Assembly: GCA_946480845.1 (NCBI GenBank)
Contig: CAMLLJ010000090.1
Coordinates: 1 to 10,787 of the forward strand
Reading direction: 5' to 3'
Source: an uncultured Gemmatimonadota bacterium
GTDB taxonomy: Bacteria; Gemmatimonadota; Gemmatimonadetes; Gemmatimonadales; GWC2-71-9
Length of the DNA stretch: 10,787 nt
The notes beneath the pieces were generated by a model. The model saw only the letters and a program-made list of their open reading frames with translations. It searched no databases and had not been told where the DNA came from. Shown here in pieces: positions 1 to 5,624 of this stretch (its first letter is position 1; every line of letters starts with the position of its first letter). Made by a program: the position numbers and the translations under genes.

Positions 1-9
1 TGGCCGATT

Positions 10-69
10 GGGCACGGGGGAAGCGCCCACAGGACTGTGTGCTTGTCCTGCGGGAGCGTCCCCGTGCCC
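10..69 (+). repeat. Long imperfect hairpin of unknown role
   Basis: The outer arms 10-19 and 60-69 are perfectly complementary over 10 bp (GGGCACGGGG with CCCCGTGCCC). Going inward, 23-24 pair with 56-57, 26-28 with 52-54 and 30-35 with 45-50, leaving a 9-nt apical loop at 36-44. That gives 21 Watson-Crick pairs in 60 nt, more than expected by chance even in GC-rich DNA. No U-tract follows, so it is not a standard intrinsic terminator. I found no SRP-RNA GGAA tetraloop/GGAAGCAG signature and no tRNA arms. It could be the 3' end of an upstream transcript, a distal part of the aroF leader RNA, or a small structured RNA. The structure is seen directly; the role is unknown. Confidence 0.55.
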
Positions 70-104
70 CAGACGCCCACTCTCACCGTACGCAGCCGAG
101 CCGC

Positions 105-133
105 TTGCGCCGGCAGGCCCCGCTCACCACATT
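105..133 (+). promoter_or_regulatory. Possible promoter of the Phe leader-aroF-pheA operon
   Basis: TTGCGC at 105-110 and CACATT at 128-133 are separated by 17 nt. Matches to the sigma-70 consensus are weak (about 3 of 6 in each box). If used, transcription would begin near 139-140, at the ATG of the leader peptide. That would make the peptide leaderless and would explain why its only Shine-Dalgarno-like sequence (AAGGA, 134-138) directly abuts the ATG. This is a tentative reading; the promoter could equally lie upstream of the window. Confidence 0.2.
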
Positions 134-138
134 AAGGA

Positions 139-228
139 ATGCGCCTCGGCCACCCCGCGTCCTTTACGTTTGCCTTCTTCTTCGGCTTCCCCACCGGGGC
201 CCGAAGTCTGGCAGGCGTGCGCGGATAG
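139..228 (+). CDS. pheL: Phenylalanine-rich leader peptide (PheL-like)
   Basis: A 29-codon frame begins with ATG at 139, just after an in-frame TAA (133-135), and ends with TAG at 226-228. Residues 9-18 read FTFAFFFGFP, so six of nine residues (9, 11, 13, 14, 15, 17) are Phe. This closely resembles the run of Phe in the E. coli pheA leader peptide PheL. It lies upstream of Phe-pathway genes and a terminator at 250-278, and its Phe codons overlap the 5' arm of an RNA hairpin (180-206). The inferred role is regulatory: ribosome stalling at Phe codons reports low charged tRNA-Phe. Weak point: AAGGA at 134-138 touches the ATG with no spacer, so initiation would be inefficient or leaderless. It is too short for routine gene callers. 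The composition and context are seen directly; the function is inferred from the pheL paradigm. Confidence 0.82.
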   Translation: MRLGHPASFTFAFFFGFPTGARSLAGVRG

Positions 229-259
229 CAGGCGCGGCATCCAGACGACGGCCCCCGGT
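180..259 (+). promoter_or_regulatory. Alternative leader RNA structures (protector and antiterminator)
   Basis: Two mutually exclusive folds are visible. Protector: 180-185 (CTTCGG) pairs with 201-206 (CCGAAG), and 189-192 (CCCC) pairs with 196-199 (GGGG). This stem includes the last Phe codons of the leader peptide. Antiterminator: 193-201 (ACCGGGGCC) pairs with 250-259 (GGCCCCCGGT) with one bulged C, continued by 206-211 (GTCTGG) with 241-246 (CCAGAC). The antiterminator uses the protector's 3' arm and consumes the 5' arm of the terminator at 250-258. A ribosome stalled on the early Phe codons would cover 180-192, free 193-201 and permit read-through. Efficient translation would let the protector and then the terminator form. 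The pairings were read by eye; no energies were calculated. Confidence 0.75.
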
Positions 260-278
260 TCCCCCGGGGGCCTTTTTT
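250..278 (+). terminator. Attenuator: intrinsic terminator before aroF
   Basis: A 9-bp all-GC stem (250-258 with 264-272) with a 5-nt loop (259-263) is followed immediately by TTTTTT at 273-278. This is a textbook Rho-independent terminator ending 31 nt upstream of the aroF start codon and on its strand. Sitting between a Phe-rich leader peptide and a Phe-pathway operon, it reads as a conditional attenuator, with 250-259 shared with the antiterminator. The alternative, a terminator of an unseen upstream gene, is less likely because no upstream gene is visible within 250 bp. Confidence 0.85.
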
Positions 279-309
279 GTGGTCCAACCCGAACCCACGC
301 AGGGATTTC

Positions 310-1374
310 ATGCTGATCATCACCCGGCCCGGCATCCCGGAGTCCGAGCTCGCGCACATCTGCCAGCGCGTCGCCTCGCTCGGCCTCCACGCGCATGTGC
401 TCCGCGGGGAGCAGCGGACCGTCGTCGCCTGCGTCGGCGATGATGCGGTACTCGAGGAGGTGCCGCTGCTGGCGCTCCCCGGCATCGAGTCGGTGACGCC
501 GGTGCTTCGCCCCTACAAGCTCGCAGCGCTCGAGGCGGCGCCGGGCGGCCGGCGGTCCGTGGTGCGCGTGGGCGGCGCCCAGATCGGCGGGCCGGCGCTC
601 ACGGTCATCGCCGGCCCCTGCTCGGTCGAGGGCCGCGACATGCTGCTCTCCACCGCGGACGCCGTGCGCGAACGGGGCGCCACACTGCTCCGCGGCGGTG
701 CCTTCAAGCCGCGCACCTCGCCCTACGCCTTCCAGGGCATCGGCGAGGCGGCGCTCGACCTGCTGGCGGAGGCGCGCGAGCGGACCGGGCTGCCGGTGGT
801 CACGGAGGTGATGGACACGCGCCAGGTGGAGACCGTCGCCGCCCGCGCCGACATGCTGCAGATCGGCGCGCGCAACATGCAGAACTTCTCCCTCCTCGCG
901 GAGGCCGGGCGGTCGGGCAGGCCGGTGCTGCTCAAGCGCGGCCTGTCCGCGACGGTGCGCGAGCTGCTGATGGCGGCGGAGTATGTGATGGCGCACGGCA
1001 ACCGCGACGTGGTCCTCTGCGAGCGGGGCATCCGCACCTTTGAAACGGCGACGCGCAACACGCTCGACGTGGCCGCGATCCCGGTGCTCAAGGAGGAGAC
1101 CCACCTGCCGGTGATCGTGGACCCGAGCCATGCGGGGGGACGGGCGGCGCTGGTGCTGCCGCTCGCCTGCGCGGCCATCGCCGCCGGCGCGGATGGGCTG
1201 ATGGTGGAGGTGCACCCCGCGCCGGAGAGCGCGCAGTCGGACGGCGAGCAGTCGCTGACCTGGGACGGGTTCGGCGCGATGATGGCACGGGTGGCGGCCT
1301 TTGCCGCGGCGGCCGGCCGGCCGATGGCCGGCGCCACCCACCGGGACCGGCGCCCGGCGCCGGCGGTCGCATGA
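310..1374 (+). CDS. aroF: 3-deoxy-7-phosphoheptulonate (DAHP) synthase, type I-beta
   Basis: This 354-residue cytosolic enzyme condenses phosphoenolpyruvate and erythrose 4-phosphate to DAHP, the first step of the shikimate pathway. Residues 1-70 form the N-terminal ferredoxin-like domain typical of Thermotoga-type (I-beta) enzymes, where it carries feedback control. The barrel follows from about 95 with AGPCS (101-105), [12 protein letters not shown] (128-139), [10 protein letters not shown] (183-192), LKRG (208-211), DPSHAGG (271-277), EVHP (300-303) and SDGEQS (310-315). Cys104, His274, Glu300 and Asp311 match the family's metal ligands. The length is close to the family norm, with a short Arg/Pro/Ala-rich tail after about 336. 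The ATG at 310 is chosen because AGGGA at 301-305 is well placed; an in-frame ATG at 277 lies inside the terminator U-tract. It overlaps pheA by ATGA. Transcription is probably controlled by the Phe attenuator just upstream. Confidence 0.96.
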   Translation: MLIITRPGIPESELAHICQRVASLGLHAHVLRGEQRTVVACVGDDAVLEEVPLLALPGIESVTPVLRPYKLAALEAAPGGRRSVVRVGGAQIGGPALTVIAGPCSVEGRDMLLSTADAVRERGATLLRGGAFKPRTSPYAFQGIGEAALDLLAEARERTGLPVVTEVMDTRQVETVAARADMLQIGARNMQNFSLLAEAGRSGRPVLLKRGLSATVRELLMAAEYVMAHGNRDVVLCERGIRTFETATRNTLDVAAIPVLKEETHLPVIVDPSHAGGRAALVLPLACAAIAAGADGLMVEVHPAPESAQSDGEQSLTWDGFGAMMARVAAFAAAAGRPMAGATHRDRRPAPAVA

Positions 1375-2375
1375 TCGCGCGCGACCTGCACCTCCTGCCC
1401 CTCCGCGTGGGCGTGCAGGGGGAGCCGCACTGCTTCAGTCACGCGGCGCTGCGCGCCCTGCGCGGCGACAGCGCCCAGGCGGAGCACTTCACCGACTTCG
1501 ACGATGTGCTGGCCGCGCTCGAGCGCGGCGTGGTCGACCGCGCCCTGCTGCCGGTCTACAACTCATTGGCCGGCCCCGTCGGCCCGAGCCTCCGCGCCAT
1601 CGCGGCGGCCGACCTCCGGGTCGAGGCCGAGACCGAGCTTGCCATCCGGCTCTGCGTCCTCGGCCTCCCGGGGAGCACGCTGTCGGCGGTGAAGAGCCTG
1701 TCGTCCCACCCGGTGGCCCTCCGGCAGTGCACCCGCTTCCTCGCCTACCATCCGTGGATCGTCCCGCACGCCGAGTACGACACGGCGGGCGCCGCGAGGC
1801 TGGTGGCGGAGGCGGGCGACCCGACCGCGGCGGCACTCGCCAGCCGCGACGCCGGCGCGAGCTGCGGCCTCGTGGTGCTGGCCGAGGACGTCCAGGACCG
1901 CACGGACAACGTCACCCGCTTCTGGCTGGTGGGCCGGCGGCGGCTGGTGCAGGACGACAGCGCGGCCGCATTCGCGCTGGACGGCCACCTGGCCACGCAT
2001 GTCCGGGCCGGGCGCCCCATCGTGGCGATCCGCGGCGCCACCACGATCGATCGCGACGAGCGCGACGCCCTCCACGAGGCCACGGCCGAGCTGCTCGCCG
2101 CCATCGGCCGCGCCAACGGCATTACCCCGGCCGACGCCGTCAGCGCCATCTTCACCGCGACCCCGGACATCACCAGCGATTTCCCCGCCGTCGCCGCTCG
2201 CGCCGCCGGATGGGAGAAGGTCCCCCTGCTCTGCACTCGCGAGATGGCGGTGGCGGGAGCGCTGCCGAGATGCCTGCGCGTGCTGCTGCACGTGAATGCG
2301 CCGGAGGGTAAGGGCTGGAAGGTGAAGCATGTGTACTTGAGGAATGCGGCGGGGTTGAGGCCAGACATGACTTGA
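1371..2375 (+). CDS. pheA: Bifunctional prephenate dehydratase / AroH-class chorismate mutase
   Basis: The 334-residue protein would convert chorismate to prephenate and then phenylpyruvate, the Phe branch. Residues 12-190 are prephenate dehydratase: GxxCFSHAA near 17-26, [10 protein letters not shown] (61-70) and the catalytic TRF motif (182-184). After a short linker (about 191-214), residues 216-334 match the whole AroH chorismate mutase: IRGATT (220-225), ATPD (263-266), LCTREM (287-292), CLRVLL (301-306), HVYL (320-323) and LRPD (329-332). Arg221, Cys288, Glu291, Arg303, Tyr322 and Arg330 align with the B. subtilis AroH active-site residues. Unlike the usual P-protein (AroQ mutase-dehydratase-ACT), the mutase is C-terminal and of the other structural class, and I see no ACT domain with GALV or ESRP motifs. 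The ATG overlaps the aroF stop (ATGA) and no clear ribosome site is seen, suggesting translational coupling. Confidence 0.93.
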   Translation: MIARDLHLLPLRVGVQGEPHCFSHAALRALRGDSAQAEHFTDFDDVLAALERGVVDRALLPVYNSLAGPVGPSLRAIAAADLRVEAETELAIRLCVLGLPGSTLSAVKSLSSHPVALRQCTRFLAYHPWIVPHAEYDTAGAARLVAEAGDPTAAALASRDAGASCGLVVLAEDVQDRTDNVTRFWLVGRRRLVQDDSAAAFALDGHLATHVRAGRPIVAIRGATTIDRDERDALHEATAELLAAIGRANGITPADAVSAIFTATPDITSDFPAVAARAAGWEKVPLLCTREMAVAGALPRCLRVLLHVNAPEGKGWKVKHVYLRNAAGLRPDMT

Positions 2376-2465
2376 CGGTCGGGACGGTCGGGAGGCGGTC
2401 AGGTGGTTCCTTTCACGCCCGACCGTCCCGACCGTCCCGACCGCCCTGACCGTCCTGACCTGCCG
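2374..2465. repeat. Inverted, tandem 9-bp repeats between convergent genes
   Basis: The right arm holds tandem units GACCGTCCC (2421-2429, 2430-2438), GACCGCCCT (2439-2447), GACCGTCCT (2448-2456) and a degenerate unit to 2465. The left arm carries the reverse complement, with GGGACGGTC at 2381-2389 and partial copies on each side. The stretches 2374-2392 and 2418-2436 form a perfect 19-bp inverted repeat around a 25-nt spacer. The array starts within the pheA stop codon and overlaps the 3' end of pgl, encoding its Gly/Arg/Asp tail. It could act as a bidirectional transcription end or RNA-stabilising hairpin, although no T-tract follows on either strand. Whether related copies occur elsewhere in the genome cannot be seen here. 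Confidence 0.8.
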
Positions 2466-3189
2466 CCTCACTGTCCACGATCCACGTCAGATGCCCGGCG
2501 GGCCTTATCCTCGCCACCGGATACCGCTCGGCCGCCGTCACCGGGTCCGCCCGCACGGCGGAGACGACCGTCCGCTTCGACGCTCCGGCTGCCAGGACCA
2601 GGACGCTGCGGGCCCGGTCGAAGAGCGGGAAGGTCATGGTGATCCGCTTCCGCACTTCGCGGCCCGCGCCGCCGTCCACGGCCACGACCAGCCGCTCGCG
2701 CTCGTCCAGCGCCTTGTCGCCCGGGAAGAGGGAGGCGGTGTGCCCATCCTCGCCGACGCCGAGGAGGACGAGGTCGAAGACCTGGTCGGGGACGCGGTCC
2801 CGGATGAGCGCCTCGTAGCTTTGGGCCGCGCGCGACGGCGGCCGCACCTCGCCGCCCATCCGGTGCATGCGCGCCGGGGGAACGCCGGCCCGGCTCAGCA
2901 TCGCGTCGTGGGCCAGCCGGAAGTTGCTGCGCCGGTCCTCCGGCGGGACGCAGCGCTCGTCGCCCCAGAACCACTCGATCTCGTCCCACGGCATCGCGCC
3001 GCGGTATTCATCGGACGCGAGCAGCTCGTAGAGGCGCGCCGGCGTCGATCCCCCCGCCAGCACGATGGTGCAGCGCCCCGTGCAGATCACCGCCTCGCGC
3101 GCCGAGAGCATGACGAACCGCGCCGCCTCGTGGCTCAGCGTGTCGAGGTCCTCCACCACGGTGAAGTCCGGCGTCACGGATTTCGCCAT
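2413..3189 (-). CDS. pgl: 6-phosphogluconolactonase
   Basis: This 258-residue soluble enzyme hydrolyses 6-phosphogluconolactone to 6-phosphogluconate. Family motifs are clear: LAGGSTP (44-50), FWGDERCVP (74-82), SNFRLA (88-93), GVGEDGHTASLFPG (144-157) and RITMT (182-186), typical of the DevB/Pgl family in the glucosamine-6-phosphate isomerase fold. The ATG at 3189 is chosen because GGAG lies 7 nt upstream (3197-3200) and the family N-terminus fits. It overlaps the 3' end of zwf by 16 nt in another frame, which supports coupled translation. Oddity: the last 14 or so residues, GQDGQGGRDGRDGRA, are encoded by the 9-bp repeat array at 2413-2465 and look like a repeat-derived extension beyond the folded domain. 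It is the last gene of the gnd-zwf-pgl operon. Confidence 0.95.
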   Translation of the reverse strand: MAKSVTPDFTVVEDLDTLSHEAARFVMLSAREAVICTGRCTIVLAGGSTPARLYELLASDEYRGAMPWDEIEWFWGDERCVPPEDRRSNFRLAHDAMLSRAGVPPARMHRMGGEVRPPSRAAQSYEALIRDRVPDQVFDLVLLGVGEDGHTASLFPGDKALDERERLVVAVDGGAGREVRKRITMTFPLFDRARSVLVLAAGASKRTVVSAVRADPVTAAERYPVARIRPAGHLTWIVDSEAAGQDGQGGRDGRDGRA

Positions 3190-4619
3190 CGCAGCGCTCC
3201 ATCGCCGGCGAGCTCGTCGGCTTCGGGTGGGCCCCAGGTTCCCGCGGCATAGGGCGCCGGCCTGGCCGCCCCGTCGAGCAATGGCGTGTAGAGCGCCCAG
3301 GACGCCTCGACCTCGTCGGCGTGCACGAAGAGCGTCTGGTCGCCCTCGAGCACGTCGAGCAGCAGCGTCTCGTACGCCTCGGGCAGCGGCCCGAACGCCT
3401 CGGCGTAGTCGAAATGCAGCGGCTGCCGCGCCAGGCGGAACGACGGCCCCGGCGTCTTCACGTCGAAGTAGAGCGCGAAGCCCTCGTTCGGCTGCAGCCG
3501 CATCACCAGCGTGTCGGACTGGAGATGGCAGGCGTCGTAGGGCGTGAAGAGCGCCACCGGCGGCTCCCGGAAGTTCACCACGATCTCGGTGACGCGCTTC
3601 GGCATCCGCTTCCCGGTGCGGAGCAGGAAGGGCACACCCTGCCAGCGCCAGCTGTCCACCTCCACGCGCAGCGCCACGAAGGTCTCCGTGGTCGAGCCGG
3701 CCTTGACGCCCGGCTCCTCGAGGTATCCCGCCAGTCTCGCATCCTCCGCGGTGCCCGCGGCGTACTGCCCGCGCACCACCGACCCTGGCGCGATTGGCCG
3801 GATCGACCGCAGCGCCTTCACCTTCTCCGCGCGGATGGCGTCGGCCGCCATCACTGCCGGCGGATCCATCGCGACCAGGCTCAGGAGCTGGGTCAGGTGG
3901 TTCTGGATCATGTCGCGCAGCGCCCCGGCCGAGTCGTAGTACCCCGCGCGAGACTCGACCCCCAGCTCCTCCGCGACGGTGACCTGCACGCTGGTCACGT
4001 GGTCCCGGTTCCAGAGCGACTCGAACATCGCATTGGCGAACCGGAAGACCAGCAGGTTCTGCACCGTCTCCTTGCCGAGGTAGTGGTCGATCCGGTACAC
4101 CTGCGGTTCGTCCCACCCCTCGTGGATTACCCGGTTGAGCTCGCGCGCGCTCTCGAGGTCGCGCCCGAACGGCTTCTCGACGACGAGCCGGCAGAAGCCC
4201 GGCGCGTCGGAGAGGCCGGCGGCGGTGAGCCCGGTGATGGTCGGCGCGAAGCCGGCCGGCGGCAGGGCGAGATAGAAGACGCGGTTCCCCGGAAGCTGGT
4301 GCCGCGACTCGATCGCCGCGATCCGCGCGGCGAGCGCCTCGAAGTCCTTCGCCGTGCCGTCGCCGATCGGCTGGTAGAAGAGCCGCGCGTCGCTCCACCG
4401 CCCCGCCTCGTCCTCCGCGACGCCGGCCGCGACGAGCGCCTCGCGGCCGATCGACCGGAACGCCTCGTCGTCGAGCTCGCCGCTCCGGGTGACGGCGAGC
4501 ACGTAGACGTTGTCGGCGGCGTCGGTGGAGTAGAGGCGGTAGAGGGCCGGCAGGATCTTCCGGCGCGCGAGGTCGCCGGTGCCCCCGAAGATGCAGCAGA
4601 GCGCGGGCTCGGCAGGCAC
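3174..4619 (-). CDS. zwf: Glucose-6-phosphate 1-dehydrogenase
   Basis: This 481-residue enzyme oxidises glucose 6-phosphate to 6-phosphogluconolactone, the entry step of the oxidative pentose phosphate pathway. The N-terminal nucleotide-binding loop FGGTGDLA (11-18) is followed by VEKPFGRD (147-154) and the active-site signature RIDHYLGKE (176-184), in which His179 is the probable catalytic residue and Lys183 binds substrate. LLRTGKRMPKR (332-342) is also characteristic. The length is near the family norm of about 490. The start is a GTG at 4619, two nt past the gnd stop, with AAGGA (4629-4633) 9 nt upstream inside the end of gnd. An ATG at 4629 is out of frame with this protein. The gene is tightly packed between gnd and pgl and is presumably co-transcribed with them. 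Confidence 0.97.
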   Translation of the reverse strand: MPAEPALCCIFGGTGDLARRKILPALYRLYSTDAADNVYVLAVTRSGELDDEAFRSIGREALVAAGVAEDEAGRWSDARLFYQPIGDGTAKDFEALAARIAAIESRHQLPGNRVFYLALPPAGFAPTITGLTAAGLSDAPGFCRLVVEKPFGRDLESARELNRVIHEGWDEPQVYRIDHYLGKETVQNLLVFRFANAMFESLWNRDHVTSVQVTVAEELGVESRAGYYDSAGALRDMIQNHLTQLLSLVAMDPPAVMAADAIRAEKVKALRSIRPIAPGSVVRGQYAAGTAEDARLAGYLEEPGVKAGSTTETFVALRVEVDSWRWQGVPFLLRTGKRMPKRVTEIVVNFREPPVALFTPYDACHLQSDTLVMRLQPNEGFALYFDVKTPGPSFRLARQPLHFDYAEAFGPLPEAYETLLLDVLEGDQTLFVHADEVEASWALYTPLLDGAARPAPYAAGTWGPPEADELAGDGALRWRNP

Positions 4620-4621
4620 CG

Positions 4622-5530
4622 CTAGGCATCCTTCCGGATCGCGTGGCCGCCGAACTGGTTGCGCATCGCGGCCAGCAGCCGGTCAGCGTACGCCTCCTCG
4701 CTCCGGGAGCGGAGCCGGGCGAGCAGGGCGAGGGTGATCACCGGCGCCGGCACGTCGAGTGCGATCGCCTCGGCCACGGTCCAGCGCCCCTCGCCGGAGT
4801 CGGCCACCCAGGGCGCGATCCCCTCCATGGCCGGGTTCTCCTCCAGTGCGGCGGTGGTGAGATCGAGCAGCCAGGAGCGCACCACGCTCCCGTGCTGCCA
4901 GATCCGGCCGACCTGGGCGAGGTCGAGCCCGAACTCCTCCTTCCGGTGCAGGATCTCGAAGCCCTCGGCGTAGGCCTGCATCATCCCGTACTCGATACCG
5001 TTATGCACCATCTTGGTGAAGTGCCCCGCCCCGACCGGGCCCACATGGCCCCAGCCCCGGTCCGCGGCCGGCGCCAGCGTCTCGAAGATCGGGCGCAGGC
5101 GGTCCACCGCCTCGGCGGCGCCGCCGACCATCATGCTGTAGCCCTCCTTCAGGCCCCAGACGCCGCCGCTGGTCCCGCAGTCCACGAAATGGATGCCGCG
5201 CTCGGCCAGCGCGGCGCCGCGGCGCACCGAATCCGCATAGTTGCTGTTGCCGCCGTCGATCACGATGTCGCCCGCCGCGAGCAGCTTGCCGAGCGCCTGC
5301 ACGGTGAGCTCGGTCGGCTCGCCGGACGGCACCATGACCCAGGCGGCGCGCGGCGGCGCGAGCGCCGCGACCAGCGCCTCGAGCGACGCCGCACCGCGCG
5401 CGCCGCCCTCGACTGCCCGTGCCACCGGCTCCGGCGCGCGGTCGAAGGCCACGACGCGGTGGCCCCCGGCGATGAGGCGCGACGTCATGTTCGCGCCCAT
5501 GCGCCCGAGGCCCACCATACCCAGTTCCAT
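4622..5530 (-). CDS. gnd: 6-phosphogluconate dehydrogenase (decarboxylating), short form
   Basis: This enzyme oxidatively decarboxylates 6-phosphogluconate to ribulose 5-phosphate. The 302-residue length matches the short YqeC/GndA-like group rather than the about 470-residue canonical enzyme. Features are the Rossmann loop GLGRMGANM (7-15), DGGNSNY (92-98), the substrate loop GTSGGVWGLKEG (119-130) and KMVHNGIEYGMMQAYAEGFE (173-192), with Lys173 and Asn177 as the expected catalytic residues. The second Rossmann strand ends in Asp30 (VVAFDRA), which generally favours NAD over NADP; this cofactor preference is an inference. The ATG at 5530 has GGAGG 4 nt upstream (5535-5539). It is the first gene of the gnd-zwf-pgl operon, an order in which the third enzyme of the pathway is encoded first. 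Confidence 0.95.
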   Translation of the reverse strand: MELGMVGLGRMGANMTSRLIAGGHRVVAFDRAPEPVARAVEGGARGAASLEALVAALAPPRAAWVMVPSGEPTELTVQALGKLLAAGDIVIDGGNSNYADSVRRGAALAERGIHFVDCGTSGGVWGLKEGYSMMVGGAAEAVDRLRPIFETLAPAADRGWGHVGPVGAGHFTKMVHNGIEYGMMQAYAEGFEILHRKEEFGLDLAQVGRIWQHGSVVRSWLLDLTTAALEENPAMEGIAPWVADSGEGRWTVAEAIALDVPAPVITLALLARLRSRSEEAYADRLLAAMRNQFGGHAIRKDA

Positions 5531-5561
5531 GCGCCCTCCGTGAATGTCTGCTATGAGGTGA

Positions 5562-5567
5562 ATCGTA
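5562..5567 (-). promoter_or_regulatory. Possible -10 element for the gnd-zwf-pgl operon
   Basis: On the - strand TACGAT matches four of six positions of the -10 consensus and lies about 30 nt upstream of the gnd ATG, so transcription would start near 5555. No good -35 is present at the right spacing (best TTCGCT at 16 nt, three of six). It is offered only because an operon start is expected in the 94-bp gap behind the kinase gene. Confidence 0.2.
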
Positions 5568-5579
5568 CACCGGAATGGC

Positions 5580-5607
5580 CCGGAGCGAAGGGGGGAACCA
5601 GCTCCGG
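5580..5607 (-). repeat. Inverted repeat between kinase gene and gnd
   Basis: CCGGAGC (5580-5586) and GCTCCGG (5601-5607) form a 7-bp stem around a 14-nt loop, 18 nt past the kinase stop codon on the transcribed - strand. No T-tract follows, so it is at best a weak or Rho-assisted transcription end or an operator upstream of gnd. It may be chance in such GC-rich DNA. Confidence 0.3.
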
Positions 5608-5624
5608 CGTGCGCAGCGACCTTC

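Noticed and set aside
10..69. SRP RNA or tRNA gene
   Set aside because: The SRP GGAA loop and asymmetric-loop signature are absent, and no cloverleaf or T-arm sequence is seen.
1..278. T-box riboswitch in the aroF leader
   Set aside because: I see no T-box core sequence (AGGGUGGNACCGCG-like). The Phe-rich reading frame with competing hairpins explains the region better.
277..309. Earlier in-frame ATG for aroF
   Set aside because: It overlaps the U-tract of the terminator, has no ribosome site, and the added residues do not fit the DAHP synthase N-terminus; the ATG at 310 has AGGGA in place.
124..1341. 405-codon antisense frame opposite aroF
   Set aside because: The sequence is composition-driven with no family resemblance; aroF is unmistakable on the + strand.
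2374..2465. CRISPR array
   Set aside because: Units are 9 bp with no unique spacers, so this is a simple tandem/inverted repeat.
3321..4625. Long antisense frame opposite zwf
   Set aside because: It is a by-product of GC-rich codon usage in zwf; low-complexity Arg/Glu/Leu content and no recognisable domain.
2413..4629. A single 738-residue zwf-pgl fusion protein
   Set aside because: The frame is open across both genes, but upstream of 3189 it is out of register with zwf and has no domain. Pgl has its own start and ribosome site.
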